Made by a program: the position numbers and the translations under genes
Assembly: GCF_028283685.1 (NCBI RefSeq)
Contig: NZ_JAPWKF010000001.1
Span: forward strand, 744,001 to 808,000
Direction of reading: 5' to 3'
Length of the DNA: 64,000 bases
From: Edaphobacter sp.
GTDB taxonomy: Bacteria; Acidobacteriota; Terriglobia; Terriglobales; Acidobacteriaceae
Notes under the pieces: generated by a model
What the model saw: only the letters and a program-made list of their open reading frames with translations
Told to the model about the DNA's origin: nothing
Database searches by the model: none
In this document: one piece after another, positions 54,967-63,557 of the stretch
How positions within the stretch are numbered: the stretch's first letter is position 1
Layout: every line of letters starts with the position of its first letter

Positions 54967-55043
54967 GCCTAAATTGGTCGCAAATCGCAAAGCGGGAAAA
55001 TCGCACAAGTAAAGCGATAACCGCACGAAACCCCTTTGATTTC

Positions 55044-55073
55044 TTGACGCTGGTATCAGCACAGCGGAATAAT
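55044..55073 (+). promoter_or_regulatory. possible sigma-70 promoter of the sdh operon
   Basis: TTGACG (55044-55049), 18 bases, AATAAT (55068-55073), 70 bp before the sdhC ATG. A fair match to -35/-10 boxes; spacing is one base above optimum. Confidence 0.4.
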
Positions 55074-55143
55074 CAGCCTGCTGCGGAAATCCCGCAAAGT
55101 TTCGCACTCCCACTGATCCATCAGACTTTCAAGGAGTTCCATC

Positions 55144-55935
55144 ATGGCAACCGCCGCAACGCCAGCCACACCGCCGCTTCGTGGAGTGCAACCTCTCCGC
55201 GCAGGTCAGGGCAACTCCTTCTTCTGGCGCAAGCTGCATTCGCTGACCGGAATTGTGCCGATTGGTGCGTTTTTGATCGAGCACATCGTCTCGAACTTCG
55301 AGGCCCTGAACGGCCCGCTCGCCTACGCCCAGCAGGTCAAGTTCCTCAACTCCCTGCCCCTCGTGCGCGTGCTCGAGTGGGGACTCATCTTCATCCCGCT
55401 GGCCTATCACGCCCTCTACGGCGTCTTCATCGCCATCCGCGGCCGCTCCAACGTCAACGTCTATCCGTGGGCGGGCAACTGGATGTACCTGTCGCAGCGT
55501 GTCACCGGTATCATCGCGCTCCTCTATATCGTCCAGCATCTCTGGCGCCAGCGCTTCACCGGCGTCATGTTGCCCGAGCATCCCGGCGCCGCCTTCCACA
55601 AGGTCCAGATGGAGCTCTCCAACCCGTGGATGCTCGCCATCTACGTCGTCGCGATGATCGCCACCACCTGGCATTTCAGCTACGGCATCTGGCTCTTCGC
55701 CGCGAAGTGGGGCATCACCCCGGGTGAGAAAGCTCGTAAGACCTTCGGCTACGTCTGTGCCGTCTTCGGCATCGCGCTCTGCCTCATGGGACTCGCCAGC
55801 ATGTACGCCTTCGTCGGCATGGATAAATACAAGAACGCGCCCGAGGATGTCATGCCTGAGACGACGATGTCAGCTCCTGCAGCCTCTGCGACTGCCCCGT
55901 TACCGGCAGTCGCCACAGTCGCATCTTCGAAATAG
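55144..55935 (+). CDS. sdhC: succinate dehydrogenase cytochrome b558 subunit
   Basis: 263 residues with five membrane helices in the one-subunit, di-heme b558 arrangement (type B): HSLTGIVPIGAFLIEHIVSN, LIFIPLAYHALYGVF, RVTGIIALLYIVQHLW, ATTWHFSYGIWLF. Histidines in these helices are the expected haem ligands. It anchors SdhA/SdhB and passes electrons to menaquinone or ubiquinone. AAGGAG is 8 bases before the ATG. An Ala/Pro-rich tail of 40 residues follows the last helix. Confidence 0.93.
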   Translation: MATAATPATPPLRGVQPLRAGQGNSFFWRKLHSLTGIVPIGAFLIEHIVSNFEALNGPLAYAQQVKFLNSLPLVRVLEWGLIFIPLAYHALYGVFIAIRGRSNVNVYPWAGNWMYLSQRVTGIIALLYIVQHLWRQRFTGVMLPEHPGAAFHKVQMELSNPWMLAIYVVAMIATTWHFSYGIWLFAAKWGITPGEKARKTFGYVCAVFGIALCLMGLASMYAFVGMDKYKNAPEDVMPETTMSAPAASATAPLPAVATVASSK

Positions 55936-55943
55936 TTGTGTTA

Positions 55944-56003
55944 AGGGTACGGCTTCAGCCGTGCCGCAACGCCTGAGATAAAAAGGGGCCTTAGCCCCTG
56001 AGG
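55944..56003 (+). repeat. REP-like double hairpin between sdhC and sdhA
   Basis: Two short dyads: GGTACGGC-TTCA-GCCGTGCC (55946-55965, one G-U pair) and AGGGGC-CTTA-GCCCCT (55984-55999), separated by CGCAACGCCTGAGATAAAA. I recall similar double-hairpin intergenic elements as multicopy repeats in Terriglobales genomes. GAGGGA right after the second hairpin is the sdhA ribosome site. Confidence 0.5.
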
Positions 56004-56010
56004 GACAAAA

Positions 56011-57786
56011 ATGGCAGCAGCAACTCCCAGAATCATCGTCGTAGGCGGAGGCCTTGCAGGCCTCTCCGCCGTCATCAAGATCGCCGAGGCTGGCGGCAAG
56101 GTCGACCTCTTCTCCATCGTCCCGGTCAAGCGCTCGCACTCCGTCTGCGCCCAGGGCGGCATCAACGCCGCCAAAGACCTCAAGGGCGAGGGTGACACCG
56201 TCCTTAAGCACTTCGACGACACCGTCTACGGCGGCGACTTCCTTGCGAACCAGACCCCAGTCAAGAACATGACGGCGCAGGGACCGGCGATCATCGACCT
56301 GCTCGACCGCATGGGCGTCCCCTTCAACCGCACCCCCGAAGGCCTGCTGGACTTCCGCCGCTTCGGTGGAACGCTCTATCAGCGCACCGCCTTCGCCGGG
56401 GCGACCACCGGCCAGCAGCTGCTCTACGCGCTCGATGAGCAGGTACGCCGCTTCGAGGCCGACGGCAAGGTCACCAAGTACGAAGGCTGGGAGTTCCTCT
56501 CCGCCGTCCTCGGCTCCAAGGGAGAATGCCGCGGCATTACCGCGATGGATCTCCGCACCATGGAGCTGCGCACCTTCCCAGCCGACGCCATCATCGTCTG
56601 CACCGGCGGCAATGGAGCCATCTTCGGCAAATCCACGAATTCCGTGGTGTGCACCGGCTCCGCTCAGTCGGCGCTCTATCAGCAGGGCGCGTACTACGCC
56701 AACGGCGAGTTCATCCAGGTTCACCCCACCGCCATCCCCGGCGAAGACAAGCTGCGTCTCATGTCCGAGTCCGCCCGCGGCGAAGGCGGCCGCGTCTGGG
56801 TGCCCAAGGACAAGAACGACAAGCGCGCACCGCAGTCCATCCCTGACTCGGACCGCTGGTACTTCCTCGAGGAGTGGTACCCCAAGTACGGCAACCTGGT
56901 TCCCCGCGACGTCGCCACCCGCGCCATCTTCAAGGTGGTCTACGAGCACGACATGGGCATCGACGGCCAGCCGCAGGTTTACCTCGACGTCTCACACCTG
57001 CCGCCGTCCAGCCAGCACAAGCTCGAAGGCATCCTCGAGATCTACGAGAAGTTTGTCGGCGACGATCCGCGCAAGGTCCCGATGAAGATCTTCCCCGGCA
57101 TGCACTACACCATGGGCGGCCTCTGGGTGGACTTCAACCAGCAGACCAACATCCCCGGTGTCTTCGCCGCGGGCGAGGCCGACTACTCCATCCACGGAGC
57201 CAACCGCCTCGGAGCTAACTCCCTGCTCTCCTGCATTTATGGCGGCTTCGTCGCCGGTCCGCAGGCCTTGCAGTATGCCAGGGCGCTGCCGGCTCAGGAA
57301 GGCGACGGCGGCCACGCTGCCGAGCTGCAGCGCCAGAAGGAGTACAACAACATCCTTCTCAACAACCCCGGCACCGAGAACCCCTTCCGCATCTGGCGCG
57401 AGCTGGGCGACACCATGACCAAGCACGCCACCATCATCCGCTATAACAGTGGACTCGATGAGGCCGACGCCAAGATCGTCGAACTGCAGGCGCGTTATCG
57501 CAACATCAATCTCTCCGATAAGAGCCAGTGGGCTAACACCAGCTTCGCCTTCGCCCGCCAGCTCTACAACATGCTGGAGCTGGCCCGCGTCATCGTGCAG
57601 GGCGCTCGCCTTCGCGACGAGAGCCGCGGAGCCCACTACAAACCGGACTTCCCGGAGCGTAACGACGAGCAGTTCCTGAAGACGACCAAGGCTGCATTCG
57701 TCGACGGTGCGCCCAAGTTCGAGCTTGAGGACGTCGACATCAGCCACATCAAACCGCGCCCGCGCCGCTACGACGCTACCGCCTAA
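56011..57786 (+). CDS. sdhA: succinate dehydrogenase/fumarate reductase flavoprotein subunit
   Basis: 591 residues. FAD site VVGGGLAGLSA, covalent FAD histidine in SHSVCAQGGINAA, substrate residues in QVHPTAIPG and SARGEGGRVW, HYTMGGLWVD and the FAD motif HGANRLGANSLLSC. Oxidises succinate to fumarate in the TCA cycle at the inner face of the membrane. GAGGGA 6-7 bases before the ATG. 75 bp after sdhC, so cotranscribed. The partner iron-sulfur gene is separated from it by two other genes. Confidence 0.96.
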   Translation: MAAATPRIIVVGGGLAGLSAVIKIAEAGGKVDLFSIVPVKRSHSVCAQGGINAAKDLKGEGDTVLKHFDDTVYGGDFLANQTPVKNMTAQGPAIIDLLDRMGVPFNRTPEGLLDFRRFGGTLYQRTAFAGATTGQQLLYALDEQVRRFEADGKVTKYEGWEFLSAVLGSKGECRGITAMDLRTMELRTFPADAIIVCTGGNGAIFGKSTNSVVCTGSAQSALYQQGAYYANGEFIQVHPTAIPGEDKLRLMSESARGEGGRVWVPKDKNDKRAPQSIPDSDRWYFLEEWYPKYGNLVPRDVATRAIFKVVYEHDMGIDGQPQVYLDVSHLPPSSQHKLEGILEIYEKFVGDDPRKVPMKIFPGMHYTMGGLWVDFNQQTNIPGVFAAGEADYSIHGANRLGANSLLSCIYGGFVAGPQALQYARALPAQEGDGGHAAELQRQKEYNNILLNNPGTENPFRIWRELGDTMTKHATIIRYNSGLDEADAKIVELQARYRNINLSDKSQWANTSFAFARQLYNMLELARVIVQGARLRDESRGAHYKPDFPERNDEQFLKTTKAAFVDGAPKFELEDVDISHIKPRPRRYDATA

Positions 57787-57875
57787 TACGCTGAAAAGAG
57801 AGATCTAGAGAGACACGGCACACGATTCGCAGATGACAGGTATCCCTCCAACTCGTCTTCACCATCTAACCGGTT

Positions 57876-58079
57876 ATGACGGAACTGGAATCGAACATCT
57901 TCGTCTTCATCGTGCTGCCGTTGATCTTTCTATCAGTCTGGACCTACGCCTTCCTGTACAACAGGCGTCTTCGTCTAAGAATGCACGAGATGGAAGGTCC
58001 CAACGGTCACCTCGACAGCGTGGAAGCCGGAATCCTTGCAGCGATGCAACGGCCGGCAAAGCCAGCGCATACGAGGTAG
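57876..58079 (+). CDS. small single-helix membrane protein between sdhA and the acyltransferase
   Basis: 67 residues: ELESN start, one membrane helix (IFVFIVLPLIFLSVWTYAFL), then a basic stretch NRRLRLRMHEMEG and a polar tail. No strong ribosome site, but the composition looks like a real protein. Cbb3-oxidase-like small subunits share this layout, but no family could be assigned. It lies inside the sdh cluster. Confidence 0.5.
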   Translation: MTELESNIFVFIVLPLIFLSVWTYAFLYNRRLRLRMHEMEGPNGHLDSVEAGILAAMQRPAKPAHTR

Positions 58080-58182
58080 CACGCGTCCAGGGACTCTCGC
58101 CTGAGAGTCTGCGGGAAATGCCTGCGGTAAAGTCAGCCGCGCCCTCCATCCCTGTAACTCCTTCAAGATCGAGGTGTTCTCA

Positions 58183-59178
58183 GTGAGGCGCGAGAACAAC
58201 TTCGATATCATTCGTCTTCTCCTCGCAATTGTCGTCGTGCTCTTTCACGTCGGATACATCTGCGGTGCGCCTGTCTTCGCCTCCCTGCCCCACTACTTCA
58301 GCGGTCACCTTGCCGTCGAAGGCTTCTTCGCGATCTCCGGCTTCCTGATCTTTGCCAGCTGGGAGCGCTGCTCCGGCATCCGCGACTACACCATCAAGCG
58401 CGCCGCCCGCATCCTTCCCGGATACTGGCTGGCTACGCTCTTCTGCCTCGCCATCGCCTTCAGCTACGGCAGTTATCACGTCGGGCGCTTCCTCTTCGCG
58501 AATCTCATCTTTGCCAACTTCCTGGCAGGGTCGATTCCCGGGGTCTTTGTCGCAAATCCTGAGCACGGCATGAATGGCGCTCTCTGGACCATCAAGATCG
58601 AGGTGATGTTCTACATCGCCGTCCCGATCATCGTCTGGCTCTGCCGCCGTCTCCACCGCGACGCCGTGCTGTGGACGATCTTTGCGCTCTCCATCATCTA
58701 TCGCGTCGCCATGGCAGAGCACAACACGCTGGCCCTCCAGCTTCCCGGCCAGCTCTCCTTCTTCATGATCGGCGCCCTCATCCACTACCACCTCGACTGG
58801 TTCGAGAAGCACGGTAAGTGGATTACCCTCGTCGCGATCCTTTCCTACGTCATCAGCGTCAAATCCGGTTGGTTCGCCTTCCGGCCGGCTGCCGTAGCCA
58901 CCCTCACGCTCAGCGCCGCCCTGTTGCTGCCTGTCGTCAAAGGCCCCACGCGCTGGGGCGACTTCTCCTACGGCGCCTACGTGCTGCACTGGCCGATCAT
59001 CCAGATCATCGTCGCCACCGGACTCTTCGCGGTCCGGCCGTGGCTTGCGTTGATTGTCACCTTCATAGCAGTCGCTGTCGGCGCCACCCTCTCGTGGTTC
59101 GTTGTCGAAAAGCCATCTCTTGCACTTGCACATTCACGGCGGATCAAGACACCCTATCCCGCCGTCACCCCAAGCTAA
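58183..59178 (+). CDS. acyltransferase 3 family membrane protein
   Basis: 331 residues with about ten helices. Acyltransferase-3 motifs: FDIIRLLLAIVVVLFHVGYI (with the catalytic-type His), HLAVEGFFAISGFLIF, RAARILPGYWLA, and GALWTIKIEVMFY. Such proteins transfer acetyl or succinyl groups onto sugars of exopolysaccharide or lipopolysaccharide. GTG 58183 with GAGG 8 bases upstream is the likely start. It sits between sdhA and sdhB and ends 13 bp before sdhB, so it shares the sdh transcript. Confidence 0.88.
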   Translation: MRRENNFDIIRLLLAIVVVLFHVGYICGAPVFASLPHYFSGHLAVEGFFAISGFLIFASWERCSGIRDYTIKRAARILPGYWLATLFCLAIAFSYGSYHVGRFLFANLIFANFLAGSIPGVFVANPEHGMNGALWTIKIEVMFYIAVPIIVWLCRRLHRDAVLWTIFALSIIYRVAMAEHNTLALQLPGQLSFFMIGALIHYHLDWFEKHGKWITLVAILSYVISVKSGWFAFRPAAVATLTLSAALLLPVVKGPTRWGDFSYGAYVLHWPIIQIIVATGLFAVRPWLALIVTFIAVAVGATLSWFVVEKPSLALAHSRRIKTPYPAVTPS

Positions 59179-59191
59179 GGAAAAACGACTC

Positions 59192-59953
59192 ATGCCAAGC
59201 ACAATTAAAGTCGAGATCAAGCGTCAGTCCAACCCCGGCACCACACCGACCACCGAGAAGTTCGAGATTCCCTATCGCCCGGGTATGAACATCACCTCGC
59301 TGCTCGGCGAGATCGCGCTCAACCCGGTCGATGTTGCAGGCAAACAGACGACGCCAATCACCTACGACTCGAACTGCCTCGAAGAGATCTGCGGCTCCTG
59401 CGCCATGCTCATCAACGGCAAGGCGCGCATGGCCTGCTCCGCGCTGGTCGACAAGCTGATGGGCTCCGACATGGCGCAGCCCATCACGCTGGCCCCGCTC
59501 TCCAAGTTCCCCGTCGTGCGCGACCTCGCGGTCGATCGCTCCGTGCTCTTCGAGAACCTGAAGAAGGTCAAGGCCTGGGTACCGATCGACGGCACCTACG
59601 ACCTTGGCTCGGGCCCCAAGCAGTTTCCCCAGGTACAGGAGCAGCGCTATCCGCTCTCCAACTGCATCTCCTGCTGCTGCTGCATGGAGGTCTGCCCCCA
59701 GTTCAACGACGTCACCAACTTCGTCGGCGCCGCCACCATCGCGCAGGCCAAGCTCTTCAATATGGACCCCTCCGGTGCCGTGCTCAAGGAAGATCGCCTC
59801 CGCGCTCTCTCCGGCGACGGCGGCGTGCAGGAGTGCGGCTTCGCTCAGAACTGCGTCGCAGCCTGCCCCAAGGAGCTGCCCCTCACCGAGGCCATTAGCG
59901 ACATGGGCCGCGACGTCTTCGTGCAGAAGGTCAAGGACATCTTCACGCGATAG
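59192..59953 (+). CDS. sdhB: succinate dehydrogenase iron-sulfur subunit
   Basis: 253 residues. [2Fe-2S] ligands in NCLEEICGSCAM and MACS, [4Fe-4S] in CISCCCCMEVCP and [3Fe-4S] in CGFAQNCVAACP. The middle motif has Cys in place of the usual Gly after the second ligand. ATG 59192 after AAGGA. Passes electrons from SdhA to the cytochrome. Last gene of the cluster, followed by a strong terminator. Confidence 0.95.
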   Translation: MPSTIKVEIKRQSNPGTTPTTEKFEIPYRPGMNITSLLGEIALNPVDVAGKQTTPITYDSNCLEEICGSCAMLINGKARMACSALVDKLMGSDMAQPITLAPLSKFPVVRDLAVDRSVLFENLKKVKAWVPIDGTYDLGSGPKQFPQVQEQRYPLSNCISCCCCMEVCPQFNDVTNFVGAATIAQAKLFNMDPSGAVLKEDRLRALSGDGGVQECGFAQNCVAACPKELPLTEAISDMGRDVFVQKVKDIFTR

Positions 59954-60034
59954 CGCCTGTCAGCCGAATACCCGAAGACGATTTTCATCTTCCGTATTCA
60001 ACGGCGACGAGATCAATCGCTGGCATCAACAAAG

Positions 60035-60062
60035 AAAGAGCCCACCATATGGTGGGCTCTTT
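60035..60062. terminator. bidirectional terminator after sdhB
   Basis: A perfect 28-bp palindrome (arms AAAGAGCCCACCAT and ATGGTGGGCTCTTT) with A-run on one side and T-run on the other, serving both sdhB and the convergent small gene. Confidence 0.9.
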
Positions 60063-60082
60063 CATGTAACTCGTCTTATCAC

Positions 60083-60283
60083 TTACTTCGTGAACAGAGT
60101 GTTGCCAGGTGTCTTCTGCTCATTGTCGTGGATACGGTTCTCCGCGCGCTTCGCGCTCTGCATCGCAGCATGTTCTACCTTCTGCTGCCCGCTCTTTCCT
60201 ACCATCGTTGCATCGGCATTTGATTCAACCGCCTCATGAGCAGGACGTGCGCCGGTCTTCGATGAGTTCACTCCGATAGCCAT
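60083..60283 (-). CDS. small hydrophilic protein of unknown function
   Basis: 66 residues from ATG 60283, where AGAGG is 8 bases upstream. Polar, no Cys, no membrane helix: MAIGVNSSKTGARPAHEAVE then SGQQKVEHAAMQSAKRAENR. Its look (Gln/Ala/Lys-rich, soluble) is that of small stress-type proteins, but no family is recognised. Ends at the bidirectional terminator. Confidence 0.55.
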   Translation of the reverse strand: MAIGVNSSKTGARPAHEAVESNADATMVGKSGQQKVEHAAMQSAKRAENRIHDNEQKTPGNTLFTK

Positions 60284-60471
60284 AATCATCACCTCTTACA
60301 ACAACAGATGAAGGCCTCGCGCCATCAGGTTGCCCTTCTCATTCGTTGCTACAATCGCTTTATTGTTCATGCGCGAGACAACCCTTCACCTCGTCATTCA
60401 ACCGCATTTCTCCTCAGGCACATACCGTGCCTGCGCCTTGCATGCGACCGCAAAGAAGCAGGAAATCCATC

Positions 60472-61602
60472 ATGGCTGACCCCGCAAAGGTTCACGCAGA
60501 AGCCATTGTCATCGATGGACACGCCGACACGCCGCAGCGCTTTCTCGATGAGAGCTGGAACTTCACCGATGCGCTTCATGGCGGCATGCTTAGCTACGAT
60601 TCCGCTATCGAAGGCAGTCTCAACGCGCAGTTCTTCGCCATCTGGGTCGATCCTCATCATCATCCAGCCGAACACAGCGCACGTCGCACCCTTGAGCTTC
60701 TCGACGCCACCCTCGAACAGGTCCAGCGCGCACCAGACAAGCTCGCGCTCTGCCTCAGTGCCGACGACATCCTCGCCGCGCATCGCCAAGGAAAGTTCGC
60801 CGTTCTGCTAGGCATCGAAGGCGGTCACTCCATCGAGAACTCGTTGGGACTGTTGCGCAACTACTACCGACTCGGCGTACGCTACATGACCCTCACCTGG
60901 TCCAATAGCAATGACTGGGCCGACTCCTCAGGCGACAAGCCGCGCCACAACGGCCTCACCAGCTTCGGCCGCGACGTCATTCGCGAGATGAACCGGCTCG
61001 GCATGATGATCGACGTCTCGCACGCCTCCGACAAGACCTTCTGGGATGTCCTCGAGACCACCAGCGTGCCGATCATCGCCTCGCACTCCTCCGCGCGCTC
61101 CATCACCGCTGCTCCACGCAACCTGACCGACGAGATGATCCGCGCCGTCGCTAAAAACAACGGCATCGTCATGGTCAACTTCTATCCCGCCTTCATCGAC
61201 GAGCAGTGGCGAGCCGCCTGGAACGCCTCACGCGCCGAGCGGCAACGCGAGCACGATGCTCTCCAGGCCGAATACAAGGCCCAGGGACAGCCCGTTCCAT
61301 TCTTCGCCTCGAATCGCATCGACAAAAAATATGCCGAACGCATCGGCCGCGCCCCGTTCGAGGCCCTCATTCAGCACTTCCATCACATCATCCAAATCGC
61401 GGGCATCGAACACGTCGGCATCGGCACCGACTTTGACGGCATCCCTCAGGCGCCCGACGGCATCGACTCAGCCGCGGATCTGCCGAAGATTACCGCGGCG
61501 CTGATGCAACGCGGCTACACCGCCGCCGACATGCACAGGATTCTCGGACAGAATCTGCTTCGCGTCCTCCGCGAAGTTGAGCAGTCAAAGTCGAAGGCAT
61601 AA
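60472..61602 (+). CDS. membrane-dipeptidase family (peptidase M19) enzyme
   Basis: 376 residues from ATG 60472, with AGGA 8 bases upstream. The di-zinc site is visible: His17 and Asp19 in VIDGHADTPQRF, Glu in LGIEGGHS, His in MIDVSHAS and ASHSSARS, Asp in IGTDFDGI. Hydrolyses dipeptides, also reported on D-amino-acid dipeptides and beta-lactams. No signal peptide, so cytoplasmic. Single gene. Confidence 0.93.
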   Translation: MADPAKVHAEAIVIDGHADTPQRFLDESWNFTDALHGGMLSYDSAIEGSLNAQFFAIWVDPHHHPAEHSARRTLELLDATLEQVQRAPDKLALCLSADDILAAHRQGKFAVLLGIEGGHSIENSLGLLRNYYRLGVRYMTLTWSNSNDWADSSGDKPRHNGLTSFGRDVIREMNRLGMMIDVSHASDKTFWDVLETTSVPIIASHSSARSITAAPRNLTDEMIRAVAKNNGIVMVNFYPAFIDEQWRAAWNASRAERQREHDALQAEYKAQGQPVPFFASNRIDKKYAERIGRAPFEALIQHFHHIIQIAGIEHVGIGTDFDGIPQAPDGIDSAADLPKITAALMQRGYTAADMHRILGQNLLRVLREVEQSKSKA

Positions 61603-61630
61603 GCCGCCGCATCGCCAGGCTCTGCCATCT

Positions 61631-61924
61631 CTATTTCGTGGCCACCAGCTTGATCTTGTGAATCTGCACAGGCTCGTCAAGCAGCTCCTCGGCCTTCGCC
61701 ATCAGCGCCTTGGCAATCGGCCCATTGAGATGGGCATCGCGACCGGCCTCGTCCTCGAAGGTGTCGAAGATGCTGTAGCGGCCATCGTCCTCATCCAGCG
61801 CATACCACGTTACGGTTCCCGCCTCCTGGGCTGCCATCCCGGCTCCCTGTTTCAAGAAAGCCTCCAGCTCCTTCTCTTTTCCCGGCTTGGGTTTCAGCGG
61901 AACGTACAGCGCAAATTTTGGCAT
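61631..61924 (-). CDS. antibiotic biosynthesis monooxygenase (ABM) domain protein
   Basis: 97 residues from ATG 61924, with AAGGAG 6 bases upstream. One ABM domain: YVPLKPKPGKEKELEAFLKQG, TVTWYALDEDDGRYSIFDTF, LNGPIAKALMAKAEELL. Typical of small quinol monooxygenase-like proteins. It converges on the dipeptidase gene. Function not established for this branch. Confidence 0.85.
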   Translation of the reverse strand: MPKFALYVPLKPKPGKEKELEAFLKQGAGMAAQEAGTVTWYALDEDDGRYSIFDTFEDEAGRDAHLNGPIAKALMAKAEELLDEPVQIHKIKLVATK

Positions 61925-62130
61925 CGCATTCTCCTTGTCTGCATTGGATGCCGAATTGGAACACCACAGTTTCCCCCCTCGTTTGATAAAACGCATCACA
62001 CCTCGTGATGCAAAAATCGGACGTCACACCGCTCAACACGAGGCGACCTACATGCTCAAACGGCTGCTGTAACCCCTTACGACAAAAGCTGCGCGATTGC
62101 CCCATCCCGGCCTCTGCGTTAGCCTGATAG

Positions 62131-62901
62131 ATGGAGTACCGCTTACGCATGATGCTTCGTCACTTTGCACTGGCTCTTGTTCTCAGCACAACCGCTTTGG
62201 CCCAGACCACGACCACCCAGACGCCGCAGGCTCCGGCTACCCCGCCGCCATCGTCGGCAGATGCGCTGCCTGATGCCCCTTCGACCACCACGCAGGCCAA
62301 GCCTCCCGTCATCCCTACCGGCCCCACGGTCCTCATCGACACCACCATGGGCCGCCTGACGTGCAAGCTCTACGACAAGCAGGCGCCCGCCACCGTCGCC
62401 AACTTCATTGGTCTCGCCGAGGGTACCAAGGACTGGACAGATTCCAAGACACTCAAGAAGGTGCACGGTGAACCCTTCTACAACGGCACCACCTTCCATC
62501 GTGTCATTCCCGGCTTCATGATCCAGGGCGGCGACCGCGTCGGCAACGGCACCGGCGACCCCGGCTACTACTTCCAGGACGAGTTCGATCCCACGCTCAC
62601 CTTCAATGAGCCGGGCCGCCTCGCCATGGCCAACTCCGGGCCCAACACCAATGGATCGCAGTTCTTTATCACCGAAGACCCTGTCGAGCAGTTGAATGGC
62701 AAGCACACCATCTTCGGTCAGTGCGACTCGCATACCGTCCTGCTCGTCGCCTCCATCGCTCGCGTAGCGCGCAACGCGGAGGACAAGCCCGACACCCCCG
62801 TCGTCATCAACAAGATCACCATCGTGCGAGACGGTCAGCCGATCCCGCCCGAGCCCTCTCTTCCCGCAGCCGCCACACCAGCGGCTGCGCCAACCAATTA
62901 G
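62131..62901 (+). CDS. exported cyclophilin-type peptidyl-prolyl isomerase
   Basis: 256 residues: a signal peptide ([19 protein letters not shown] region), a Thr/Pro-rich linker and one cyclophilin domain (about residues 65-235): [38 protein letters not shown]. The catalytic Arg, Phe and Gln positions are kept. Start may be ATG 62131 or 62149. Periplasmic chaperone. Followed 58 bp later by a second, leaderless cyclophilin. Confidence 0.92.
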   Translation: MEYRLRMMLRHFALALVLSTTALAQTTTTQTPQAPATPPPSSADALPDAPSTTTQAKPPVIPTGPTVLIDTTMGRLTCKLYDKQAPATVANFIGLAEGTKDWTDSKTLKKVHGEPFYNGTTFHRVIPGFMIQGGDRVGNGTGDPGYYFQDEFDPTLTFNEPGRLAMANSGPNTNGSQFFITEDPVEQLNGKHTIFGQCDSHTVLLVASIARVARNAEDKPDTPVVINKITIVRDGQPIPPEPSLPAAATPAAAPTN

Positions 62902-62959
62902 CTCCCAGCCTCTCGCATCTCAAGAGAGTGCTCCAACCTTCACATCACAAGGAGAAAAA

Positions 62960-63481
62960 ATGGCACGCAAGCCAGGAACCTACGCAACCTTTAAGACTTC
63001 CGAAGGCACCATCGTCACCGAGCTCTTCGAGCAGGACGCTCCCGAGACTGTCAAAAATTTCATCAGTCTCGCCGAAGGCACCAAGGACTGGAACAGCCCC
63101 AGCAAGAAGGACTCCAAGCTCTACAACGGCACCGTCTTCCATCGCGTCATCCCCGAGTTCATGATCCAGGGCGGCGACCCCGAAGGCAACGGCATGGGCG
63201 GCCCCGGCTACCGCTTCGCCGACGAAACCCGCGGCTCCAAGCACGGCTTCCAGGAGCCCGGCAAGCTGGCCATGGCCAACGCCGGCCCCAACACCAACGG
63301 CTCGCAGTTCTTCATCACCGTCGCCGCCACCTCGTGGCTCACCGGCAAGCACACCATCTTCGGCGAAGTCGTCGAGGGCTACGACATCGTCGAGAAGATC
63401 TCCAAGGTCTCCCGCGATGGCATGGACCGGCCCAAGACCCCAGTCGTTCTCGAATCCGTCACCATCGAGCGCGTCGCCTAG
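62960..63481 (+). CDS. cytoplasmic cyclophilin-type peptidyl-prolyl isomerase
   Basis: 173 residues, a minimal cyclophilin without a leader: [51 protein letters not shown]. Close relative of the preceding exported enzyme; the pair probably arose by duplication with one copy gaining a signal peptide and linker. AAGGAG 7-8 bases before the ATG. Followed by a strong terminator. Confidence 0.94.
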   Translation: MARKPGTYATFKTSEGTIVTELFEQDAPETVKNFISLAEGTKDWNSPSKKDSKLYNGTVFHRVIPEFMIQGGDPEGNGMGGPGYRFADETRGSKHGFQEPGKLAMANAGPNTNGSQFFITVAATSWLTGKHTIFGEVVEGYDIVEKISKVSRDGMDRPKTPVVLESVTIERVA

Positions 63482-63497
63482 TCATCCTCCGCAACAG

Positions 63498-63534
63498 AAG
63501 AGAGCCTGCCATCCGTGGCAGGCTCTCTTTCTTT
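63498..63534 (+). terminator. terminator after the cyclophilin pair
   Basis: Stem AAGAGAGCCTGCCA/TGGCAGGCTCTCTT, loop TCCG, followed by TCTTT. Seventeen bases after the stop codon. Confidence 0.92.
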
Positions 63535-63557
63535 AAAGCCATCAATCCTTACGCGCC

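Noticed and set aside
55900-56949. 349-codon minus-strand frame opposite sdhA
   Set aside because: Antisense to the strongly supported SdhA; composition typical of a GC3 shadow.
58180-59133. 317-codon minus-strand open frame opposite the acyltransferase
   Set aside because: The acyltransferase on the other strand has clear family motifs; this frame is Asp/Glu/Gly/Val-rich shadow sequence without a start signal.
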